A stretch of 64,000 nt of DNA from Actinernus sp. WN-2022 (Eukaryota; Cnidaria; Anthozoa; Actiniaria; Actinernidae). This document shows, one piece after another, positions 46,801 to 58,800 of the stretch; the stretch's first letter is position 1; each line of letters starts with the position of its first letter. A program made the position numbers and the translations under genes. The stretch spans positions 87,505,537 through 87,569,536 of the forward strand of contig JAOWCC010001589.1 in NCBI GenBank assembly GCA_030867875.1, read 5' to 3'. The notes beneath the pieces are model-generated. The model had not been told where the DNA came from, did not search any database, and worked only from the letters and a program-made list of their open reading frames with translations.

Positions 46801-49800
46801 CTATTGCGGTTGTTTACGGGTTGGGAGGGCTGTTTTTACTTTGGTAAAGCTAATTGGTTAATGAGGGCTCTCAGCATTTCTGTGTTAGCACACACAGCCT
46901 CAGCCAGTTCGCTGAGTTTCTCTCCACTGACTGTTGATACTTCTAAATCTATTTCAGGTCTCTGGTTGTTTGCATTTTTTACTACACAAACAGTTTTGGT
47001 GGTCTTACCTGGGAACCTGCACCAGGCTTTAGCTGATTCATTTGCTGACTTTGCCCTTCGTTTGATGATGATGCACCACCAGACAGATATTGTTTTCTTC
47101 TTTTTAATATGCTTCTTCGAGTCGGCTCCTACGTCGTCAGACATCTTGTAGTCCCTCGCTTAGTTATTCCTTTCTTCTTGTAGTCCCATAGCCTGATTTT
47201 CAGACGGTCGAGGTCGTCCGCTCACTTTCTCCCACCTCCCCATCTGATGGACTTTGGCAGAAACCGTGTTCCTGACGTCATTTCATTTCGACCAATCAGA
47301 GCGAAGGTTTTATTTTTAGAGAACTGAGGTATGTGTGGAATGTCAAGTGGAGCCTGCATGAAGGACAAGCCAAATGGCGGAAGATACAAACGGACTTGAT
47401 ATGGCTTTGGAGAAAGCGTCGAAACTTTCGACATTTCTGAATTATTTCCCAAACAGCGAAAGGCAATATTACCCCTCGTTTCCCGGAAGGACCTTGGCCA
47501 TCACAGCTGCATCTATAGGCGAAGACCAGGTAGAGAATCGAGAGAGGAGAAATTATGTAGCCTTCTAGTACAGCTCGCCAGAATCACGCACTTTCCTGCA
47601 CTGCAGAATTCTTATGTTTGACAGCTTCAAACTTATGTCTATTTCTCAGAACTAACCCTAACCATATCCTGTTTGAGCTGCTATGGTTTTTTTGGGCAGC
47701 AGGAACTTTTTAAATAGGATTTTTCGTACAGTATTTCAAGCGCATGGTCACAACACTGATCTAACTACCGGATTTGTTGTACTTTACAATTTGTCAAAGT
47801 CAAGACCTTTCAAAATTCTGATAACATAAATATTTAGGCAAATGTAATCCAACTTTTACCATGACATATTCACTATATGTGTTCACTCCTGTAAACATTT
47901 CATGCCATTCCATGAAAGATTTAGTCTTACGGCGAAAAAACTAAGATATTTCAGCTTTCAGGACAGCAAAATTGTCAAAATAAAGTGTTAAAATTTTTGC
48001 AAACATAAATAATTGCCCAAATGTCGTGAAACTATTACCATTACATACTCAGTATGTGTGTTCACTGCTGTAAAAAAATCATTACAAACATTACAAACAT
48101 GCCAACATTCTAGGAGACATTACATTTTAATACAAAGCGGTCGAGGAAGATTAATGATTTTCCAAAGCCTGTATCGTAGCTAGTAGATTCATAAACATCG
48201 CGATATCGATAGCGCTTCCTATCAGATTTTCCCGGTACACGTCTGAGGACAACATGTTTCTCCACGTTCTGTTTCTATAAGTTTGAAGCTGTAGAACATA
48301 TTCTGTAGTGAATGAAAGAGCCGTGATTCTGACGATCTGTAGAAGTTGTAGAAGACTACATAATTTCTCCTCTCTCGATTCTCGACCTGGTTGTCGCCTT
48401 ATAGATGCAGGTGTGGTAGCAAATGTCCTTCCGGGAAACGAAGTATAATAATGCCTTTCTCTGTTTGGGAAATAATTAAGAAATGTCAAAAGTTTCGCAC
48501 GCTTTCTCCAAAGCCATATCAAGTCCGTTTGTATCGTCCGCCTCATGCAGGCTGCACGAGACATTCCATGCACACCTCAGTTCTCTAAAAATGAAACCTT
48601 CGCTCTGATTGGTCGAAATGAAACAATGACCAGAACACGCTTTCTGTCAAAGTCCATCAGACGGGGAGGTGGGAAGAAGTGAGCGGACGACCTCGATCGT
48701 CTGAAAATCAGGCTAGTAGTCCCACCGCTTGCCACCAATGGTAAGCATCGACCTTATTAACCACACTTAGGTTGGACCTTAACTTTATTTAAGGTAATAA
48801 ACAGTATTAACAACAATGACTTGGTGGTCTTTTCCCTGACCGAACGTCTCTCTTCAATTCACAAGAAGGACTCTGTATATGTCCTAAATATGTCCCTCTC
48901 TTATCAAGGCCCCGAATCAGTCCTAAACAGAGCCCTAGTTCTAGTTTGCCACACAAGTTACAAGAAAAATTGCCTTGTGTAGCAGGGCAGTGTTTAATGG
49001 TTTGCAATTTATTTAAATCAAACAAGTATAATTTGTTAATTAAAATAAATTCCAGAAATGCTGACATTAAATCTTCCACAGGATGTGAGTCATTAAAGAA
49101 GTTGGACCTGACTGTAAACTTTGTTGGGGAGCTTACAAGCATTAACTCCCTCAAGGGAAACTATCACCTCAGAGAATTGTAAGGATGTAAAACTTGACTT
49201 TTTCTCACTTTGTTTTAACCAGGAGCATAGCTATGGGAGGGGTCCAAGGCTGCCTGTGACCTTTCCTTTGGGTTTGAGAAAATAAAAATGCCAAAAACAT
49301 ATACAAAGCCTACCTTAGAATGCAGGAAATTAGGCCAGATAAAAAAAAAACTTATTTTGTCTTGACTAGACATTATTGACTCACCTCATGTTCATGACCT
49401 CATGTTGTAGAAACAAAATGGCGTCGATGTTAAAATATTTAATGCACCAGCGCATATTTTAAGTGGTACATGTAGGGGTCTGGGTACAAGAATTGGTGTT
49501 CGTGGGCGCATTTAAACTTTCTAAAGTTTTTTTATGAAAAATAAAAAAATAAAAAAATTAGAGGTCTGGGACATTTCTCAGGTCGGGCAGGGACGCTAAA
49601 CAAGTATTTTTTTAATCTGGCCTTACATTCCAGCAGTCAAAACAAATTTCAAACATTTCCAGTGGTACATACCTCCATCTCCCTTAATTAGAGGTAAGCA
49701 ACTCTGGCACTCCTGTCAGGAGTGGTCTTCTTAGGAAAATCATGCCCCTTCAGTCGTCATGACGATTTATTGCAGTATATTTTAGACTTTTAAGTAAGAG

Positions 49801-52800
49801 GAAGTCATAATTTACATTTTTCAGGTTTTTGACAGGTAACCCATGCACAGACTATGAAGGCTACAGACAGTATGTAATAGCAACTCTAGTCCAATTGAAA
49901 TGGTTAGATGGTCAGGAGGTTGAGAAATCAGAAAGGATCCTTGCAATACAGGTAAAGTTAAAAATAGATATATCTCAGATTAAATAGTACTCAACACAGA
50001 TCTCACAGACATTTAATATGGAAGTTAATAAATCATTTCCAGGGGTATTCAGGATAGGAGAATGCTGCGAAGTTAAAACAGATTTATCAATACCCTTTTT
50101 AAGGCCCAAAACCAAAATGCGAGGAAGATGTTGTACATTTATTTGGAGATAATTTGTTAAGTTTGGCCAGGCTCTTAATGAACGTATGGTACTGCACGTT
50201 ATGTGATGAATCACACCTGCAAATCACGACACATGAAGTATTGAACACCTAGTAAACATTCCCCCAGGAAACCATTAAACTGATGTTCGTCCACTTTTTC
50301 TGGCAAATATCAAGTTATATACTTGGCAATGGTAAATACTCTGGCTCGAGTAATACAGTACCACTCCCAGACCTGTATTCTGATTGGGCCATTATATTGT
50401 AGCTCTATTGTGAGTAATACAGTACCACTTCCAGACCTGCATTCTGATTGGACCATTATACTGTAGCTCTATTGTGAGTAATACAGTACCACTTCCACAC
50501 CTGCATTCTGATTGGACCATTATATTGTAGCTCTATTGTGAGTAATACAGTACCACTTCCAGACCTGTATTCTGATTGGACCATTATATTGTAGCTCTAT
50601 TGTGAGTAATACGGTACCACTTCCAGACCTGCATTCTGATTGGATCATTATACTGTAGCTCTGTTGTGAGTAATACAGTACCACTTCCAGACCTGCATTC
50701 TGATTGGACCATTATATGTTAGCTCTATTGTGAGTAATACAGTACCACTTCCAGACCTGCATTCTGATTGGACCATTATATTGTAGCTCTATTGTGAGTA
50801 ATACAGCACCACTTCCAGACCTGCATTCCGATTGGACCATTATACTGTAGCTATTGTTTTGTGCTGCTTGTTCTAAAGGTTAGGGTATTTTGTATTGTTG
50901 GGTAAGCCATACTGTGGCTCATTTCGAGTAATACTGTCTGACTCATTTCTTCCTGTAACAGGACTATGAAACAATCAAGGTCCAAATTGAACAGCAACAG
51001 ACGAGATATGAATTGAAAAGGGTGAGTGACTTCGTATTACAATCTTAATTGAGATTATGATACATGTACTATTCCAAGTACTACTATGATTTATTTATTT
51101 TGAATAGAGTAAATACAGTGATTGTTTTTTCAGTTTATTGATGATATATACTTAACCATGCGAGATTTCGTGCGATCTTCTTGGTTGCGGGAGCAGGAGG
51201 CTTTTGCCTGCCCACGGTTACAGTAATCTTTGTTCAATAATTCGTCTCTCAAGTCGAAAGAGAGTTGGGGTCGGTCCGTATAGAGAGAGCTGTGCCCTCG
51301 GTCAGTACATTTCAATACTCTGGCACAGTTTTTCTCTATACGGACCGACACAAAACCCTTGTTTTGTTGCACATCAAATTTCCAGTATCCTCCAGATATA
51401 CGGTTTGAGAATTAAAGTTGCTAAAAGTTTCTGTTTTTCGTAGGAAAAAGAAAGAGAAGATGCAGCAAATAAAAGGAGAATGGAAGAGGATGATAAGCGA
51501 GCTGACGAAGAACTAAAAGAAAACAGGACGAAGAACTGGTACACTGATATAGGGTAAGACATATGAGTTATTTACCGTACTGTGCCCGATGTCTTACAAT
51601 GTACTGTAACGAGGCCGACTACTTCCAAGACCGAATAAGCCGGTTAATAACGCAATTATGTTTTATCTATTCTTTTTCGACTTGAGATCGAGAGACGAAT
51701 TATTGAATAAACTCCATTGAATTGAGAGCACGCACTGGTTACCGTGACCGTGGTGAGAGGTAGGAAAAAGCCGCCTGCTCACGGAACCAATCAGCTCGCA
51801 GGAAATTGTGCCGCCCGCTCGCGGTAAAAACATGCAATAAATATATTGTTTCATATGAATTTTGCTGTCAGGGATTGTTATGACTTGTGATATTACTTTT
51901 ATCTTTAATGAAAGTTCCAGTAAGATAAATGACAAAACTCCAGAGGAAGAAGATGAAGAAGAGAGGAGGTAATGACTTGTATTCTAGTGTTAATAGACCC
52001 ATATTTTTGTATGGCAATTTTAACTGGGTCGAAATTTCCATAGAAACGTTTGTAAAATTTCTCAAAAATTTTCGAGTGTGCGGGCCTGTATCTTTGCTCC
52101 TATTCAAGATATAACTCTCAAATTTGGGATTTTGACTAACTTCGAGGTGCTCTTTTCAGCAGTATCGACGGTTTTGCTGTTATACATATATATCAAAAGT
52201 TTAAAAAAACCGTGGAAGGGTATATTGTAAACTTCATTAATTATTCATAAGGGTGCTAACCAATCCAAACGCAGCATTCGAGTCACGTGATACCTATCTA
52301 AATCCTTATAGTTACAGCATACTAACTACGCTATCACTGACCTCCCCTATCGGGAGAACAGCGTCAAGGTATGAAATATCTAGACGTTTAAAAATCGCTC
52401 AATCGACAAACCCAAATTTCCTACTTTATTGCGTGCGGATCAGGAATGGGACCATGACTCCTGTAAAGTAAACTTAGTAAGAGTGTGAGTCCATAATACA
52501 GGTGTCTGTATTTATCATGGCGTCTCTATTCTCTTTCAGGTTTTGGCAACAGAAGGTTGAATACACCCCGGAATCCAGACTAGAGCTCCATAAACACATC
52601 GAAGAGAAACGAAAACAAAAAGCGAATAAGGATGAAGCGTAAGTACGGTACCCTCCTCATTTAGAAGTGGTTGAATGACATAGTTTTGGTACTAAACACT
52701 GACATCTTGATTTCTCCTTCAGGATGTTAGGAGGCGTTGACCGAGCACGTGTCACCAGATTCTTTGCTGACGATGGTAGAGTACTCAACCTGAACCAGGG

Positions 52801-55800
52801 AAAGTAAGTATTCTGAATTTCTAACGAGACCTGAAACAACCACAGGGGCTTATCAAGGCCAGGACCCGGCTAATCCACAGATCGATTGGAATTTAGCGTG
52901 TTGGATTTGGTGGTGGGAGGACCCGGACAAAAATCCTCGGAGCACTGGGGCGAGATACCAACAAACTCAACTCACATGTGGCGTCGCGTCCGGGGATCGA
53001 ACCTGGGCCACAGAGGTGAGAGGCGAAGCGCTTAACCACTGCGCCACCCTGGTGATAATGTTTAACAAACGTTTAGTGAAGAAGATGGATTGATACATGT
53101 ATATCAAGAAGCCTTGATTGATATATTGAGAAGCCCAATCTTAAAAAAATGGTGTGCAAATGCAGGTACGCTAAAGGAGAACTGAAGCCTAAAATCAACT
53201 TTAGCTCAATGAGTAGATCTAAACATGAAAAGACTCATACCAAAATTTATTGTACTGTGTTTTGCGTCAAAGGAAAGAAAATCTGCAAATCTTCCTCCCA
53301 ACCGTCGTAATTTTTTAGGCCTCTCTCCCCGTCCCGTTGTTATTAACTGCCCTATGGCTTCCGTAACGGAGATGAAGGAACTCCTTAAGAAGGAAATAGC
53401 ACCAATTAACAAACAACTGGGGAAATTATCTAAATGTCTTCCCCAAAATTCTTAAGTTGACATCTAAGTACTCCTTCCTTCTCCATTTAGATTCTAACCA
53501 GAAAAAGCTGGAGGCTAACTTGATGACCTCACGGTTTCCTTACCTCTAGGCTCCAACTCTTATTTAACTTTAAATTTATCTATTCCTTTCCACCTATATA
53601 TGTGTTTGTGTGAAATTGTATTGTAAATTATAAGTTATTGAGCATTAAAGGTTGTTGATGCTTTATCAGCGGAGAATCGGCTATTTTTCGACCTTCAAAA
53701 CATATTTCCTCTTTTTATTCGTGCATCAGTTATATGTTTGTCGTTATTTTTGCCATCGCTGTCATCTACCGTAAAATACCCACACATTCCTAATAGGCCT
53801 TGTGCAAGCCTCGCTTGGGCACAGCATTTCCTCTCAACACCAAAGTGAGGCCAAAAGCATGACGTCATCACGCGTCAGGGCTATTGAAGTAAACAATGAG
53901 GACTGGACGGGACTTTGAAATGCCATCCAGTCCGAATAGTCCAGTTTCGTATTCGAAAACTACCGCTGAATGCAATGACTACAGACGCATGTACGCAGGG
54001 TTAGCCTCATTCTGAAGTGAAATATTCATAAATACCAGCGAGAAGGAGGGCTATTCACAACTCTGTATTGTTGTAGTTTCGAGTTTTGCACCTTCTCGCT
54101 GGTATTTATGAATGTTTAACTTCAGAATGAGGCTAACCCTGTATACATGCGTCTGTAGTCATTGCATTCAGCGGTAATTTTCGAATACGAAACTGGACTA
54201 TTGGAGGTATTTAAACGACTTCAAAAACTACTTAATAATTTCATGCCTACATGTTTGGTTGTTGTGGAATAAACAACAAAATGATTTTAAAACTTGATGC
54301 ATTTGAGTTTAGATGTTTCAAGCTTGTAGGTTTTACTTGTGCATTTACATATAGTTGCTTTGTTTGACTTACGTAATCAAACGTCCATTGTTAATGAAAA
54401 GACGGAATGTTAACAATTATGCGCTTGTTCTCGTGGAAATACGTGTTTGCAACCTGGCGTGAAATTTGATGAAAAGATTATAGTTTGGCACTATAGTTTG
54501 CGTCACGGACATGCGCAGTGTCGGGGCAGTGTTAAAAAAAACAGGTCCCACATTGGAGATACGGTCTGTATGCATCAAGACAGGTATTGTACCTGCATTG
54601 CATAGGTATTGTTTGGGAAAGTCAGTGATTGGTCGTGACACCTCCCTTTGTTGGATATTGAACTATTACGGACACTGATGTTTAATTAATCAGAGAGAGT
54701 ATTTCCAGTCCAAGGATTGCCTACAGTACTTTGAAATATTTTTCAAAGTACTGTATAGACCCTCCTTTCACGGGGTTTCAAAGTATTGCACGTGGTAGAC
54801 ATCGAGACCTGGTTGGCTAAATACCTAATAAATTATAAAATAATTTTTGAATTGTACTTCAATCGGAACCGCACGTCCAGCTCTAGAAATACTGTTACTA
54901 ACTTATATCGCAGTTTTCTGTAAGAAATAAGTTATACCACTTATAAGATCGGCGCGTATTTCTTGTTTAGATGGGACTTCCACTTGACTGATGACGAAGA
55001 GAACAACACGTTCATATTGGACCTGTCATGCTACAGGTTTGTGTCACAACACGAGAACAACTGCTGTGCTTGTTTCAGTTCAGTTTAGAATGTTGCTGTA
55101 TATTATTGTTTATAACATGAGCGGGAGTGTTGTGTCGGCTTATACAATGTCGAGCCGGAGGTGAGATATTGTATAGGCCGAGACAACACGGACGCGAATC
55201 TTTAAAATATATATGAAATGTTGATGGGAAACGCAAAAATTAGAGTTCAGCTCTATAGTTTGCGTCACAGGCATGCGCGGTATACGAAAAACAGGTCCAG
55301 TTTTACCTTGACATTTCTCCTGACTGGGATAGGTTGTGAGACATCCCTCAAAAGGATAGTGTTTGAATAGACCCATTCGAAAAATGGCGTCCAATTTAAA
55401 AAGCTATTGTCCTGGTAACGTGAACACGAGGCTAGTCAGTCCACACAAAAGCTTTCGAACTTGTAAGCGAGGCTAGTCAGTCCTAAACAATAGTTAATTA
55501 AATTGGACGCCATTGTCCGTGTCTGCATCAGTGATACACACGTTTGTGTTTTATTAATCAGTATCTGTATATCAGATATACAGATTCTGATACAGACACT
55601 GATGTTTTATTAATCAGTAAGTCTGTATCAAACAAACGCTAGTGTCTGTCTAAGTACGGCTGAATATCTACTAATCAGTTCTGTATGGGGGTTTACAGAG
55701 TTATCCGTGTGACTCGAATGCTGTGTTTGCATTATTTACTACCATCCATTAATTTTGAATTATTAATTAATTTTGCAAGTATTCAATATAACAGTATAAG

Positions 55801-58800
55801 GAATTTACTATTTCTCAACACTTATTATAATGTGATATACAGAGGCCATCATGTTGAATCATTCAGTGCACAGGATTGGTTAGCACCCTTATGAATTGTT
55901 AATGAATATTATAATGTGATATACAGAGGCCATCATGTTGAATCATTCAGTGCACAGGATTGGCTACCTTTAGCAACTATGACAATTTAACGTCTAAGAC
56001 GACGGCATAAAACAATTATAGTCAAACATAGAATAACTGCTTATAAAAATGTACATAGTCGTCTACATTTTGACCGTTCTCTGCACAATGTGAAAACTCC
56101 AAATTTTATGTTAAGAAGAATGTGAATGTAACAAGTAAATCAATCTGTTTTTTTTGTTCAGTCTGAACGGAACTCTGTGCTGGTTGTGAAAAGCACTTAA
56201 AGGCGAATTAACTGGCGGAAATAATAAACACTAAACTTCAGGAGAAACCACTTTTTTCTGCATTTGCTGGATCTGGTCTGTCAATACACAATGCATGAAA
56301 TAAGTTTATATTGCCGATAGCGTTTAAGTACTATTTACAATATAATCGACCTTATTGTATGGGATTTACACTGGCGATCCGCTTCGGCGAGCCATTGTAA
56401 ATCACATACAATTCGGACGTGAATATTGTAATGTACTTACGATATGCACTATATATAATTTAAAACATTTATGAAATTTTTAAGAAAAGCGTAAAAAAAA
56501 GCTTTGGAGCAATAGTTTGCGCCACGGACATGTGCAACGTGCACAAAAACATGTCCCACATTGGACACATGTCCAATGGTCTGTATACATGTCCCACATT
56601 GGACACGTGTCCAATGGTCTGTATACATGTCCCACATTGGACACACATGTACATGTCCCATGGTCTGTATACATGTCCCACATTGGACACATGTCCAATG
56701 GTCTGTATACATGTCCCACATTGGACACATGTCCCATGGTCTGTATACATGTCTCACATTGGACACATGTCCCATGGTCTGTATACATGTCCCACATTGG
56801 ACACATGTCCAATGGTCTGTATACATGTCCCACATTGGACACATGTCCCATGGTCTGTATACATGTCCCACATTGGACACATGTCCCATGGTCTATATAC
56901 ATGTCCCACATTGGACACATGTCCAATGGTCTGTATACATGTCCCACATTGGACACATGTCCCATGGTCTGAATTTCCGGTGTTTACGCTTTGAACATTG
57001 GACTCTACGCTGCGAACTCTAACATATGCATGTCTAGCTGTTGCTTTTTTTTTGGCTGGGAAACTTAAGAAAATGTCGTTAATTGATAGACTCGGGGAAT
57101 TTACTGGGAATTCATTGATATCGGGACAAACTGAAAGTAAATCCCGACAACTTTTGAGAAAAACGACACTTAACAGGCTTCAGTCGTACGATATCCCGAA
57201 ACTACAAAATAGATTCATCTAACACATAACACACCTTGACATTTTTATAACCCTGCCAGTAATATTTTTTGTCGTGCTAAAGAGCTACTGTAGATTTTCT
57301 TCCACTAATACACTTCCTTAACTGAGCGTCAGCATTCACTACCTATAAGGTATACTATTACTAACGCTCGCATGTTAGTATCCTGTATCATTCGACACAG
57401 GATTCTAGTTAGCTTAGTTACGGTAGTTAGTATTCTGTATGATTTGATACGAAATACTAATAGGCTTATTTAGTATTCTACATCAAGTGACCTGGATGTT
57501 AATGAATATTATAATGTGATATACAGAGGCCATCATGTTGAATCATTCAGTGCACAGGATTGGTTAGCACCCTTATGAATTGTTAATGAATATTATAATG
57601 TGATATACAGAGGCCATTATGTTGAATCATTCAGTGCACAGGATTGGTTAGCACCCTTATGAATTGTTAATGATATTATAATGTGATATACAGAGGCCAT
57701 CATGTTGAATCATTCAGTGCACAGGATTGGTTAGCACCCTTATGAATTGTTAATGATATTATAATGTGATATACAGAGGCCATTATGTTGAATCATTCAG
57801 TGCACAGGATTGGTTAGCACCCTTATGAATTGTTAATGAATATTATAATGTGATATACAGAGGCCATCATGTTGAATCATTCAGTGCACAGGATTGGTTA
57901 GCACCCTTATGAATTGTTAATGAATATTATAATGTGATATACAGAGGCCATCATGTTGAATCATTCAGTGCACAGGATTGGCTACCTTTAGCAACTATGA
58001 CAATTTAACGTCTAAGACGACGGCATAAAACAATTATAGTCAAACATAGAATAACTGCTTATAAAAATGTACATAGTCGTCTACATTTTGACCGTTCTCT
58101 GCACAATGTGAAAACTCCAAATTTTATGTTAAGAAGAATGTGAATGTAACAAGTAAATCAATCTGTTTTTTTTGTTCAGTCTGAACGGAACTCTGTGCTG
58201 GTTGTGAAAAGCACTTAAAGGCGAATTAACTGGCGGAAATAATAAACACTAAACTTCAGGAGAAACCACTTTTCTATGTCCCGTTCTCCGTCGAAGTCCT
58301 GGTTGCTAAAGGTCCCTAATATGCAGATCAAGACGCCCGCGGGTCAACTGTCGTCAGTAACCTTGTCCATTTTCCCGCCATTATCGTAGACACGTTGATA
58401 CGTCACTTATGGATGTGGATGTTCAGCCGACATACGTCAGGGTTATCATTAAAGGCAAGGTCAGTCTATAATATACTTATAAGTAATACCACGGCATGAG
58501 GTGTATTATATTAGTAGACACGTTGACACGTCACTTATGGATGTGGATGTTCAGCCGACATACGTCAGGGTTATCATTAAAGGCAACGTCAGTCTATAAT
58601 ATACTTAAAAGTAATACCAAAATTTCCATGTTTAAGACAATGCATATTTCTAAATTTCCCTTGCATTTGTAATGAGCCGGCAAATTTAGTGGATACGATT
58701 TCCTCGGGAGAACAATGAAAACCAAGGGGATCATGGTATTAACCAACTAAAATCCTGGCTTTTCTATCGACCGTTACAGATCCTGCGAGTCAGTGATCCA

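Larger units (their letters stand above)
45300..48830 (-). mobile_element. Ty3-type LTR retrotransposon, 5' half, interrupted
   Basis: On the minus strand, a 5' leader (48730-48830, with a tRNA primer site-like TTGGTGGCAAGCGGTGGG just inside a truncated LTR) is followed by nested element I (47189-48715). Then come a gag-like ORF (46836-47144), a protease region (45945-46718) and the start of reverse transcriptase (45328-45576). The 3' half is missing. Frameshifts separate the pieces. Confidence 0.8.
44127..49081 (+). other. DNAAF11 intron 4, TE-filled
   Basis: It contains an ACCACTTACC motif array, a Ty3 retrotransposon (minus strand) and MULE-like element I nested within it. The stretch 44130-44770 holds no gene. 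Confidence 0.8.
58385..58619 (+). repeat. 128-bp tandem duplication containing DNAAF11 exon 13
   Basis: The repeated unit runs from the acceptor region through the exon to TATAATATACTTAWAAGTAA plus TACCA in the downstream intron. The two units are offset by 128 bp and nearly identical. Confidence 0.9.

Noticed and set aside
56449..57022. Six overlapping ORFs of 93-161 codons
   Set aside because: All lie on a 38-bp minisatellite that is stop-free in every frame; there is no gene evidence.
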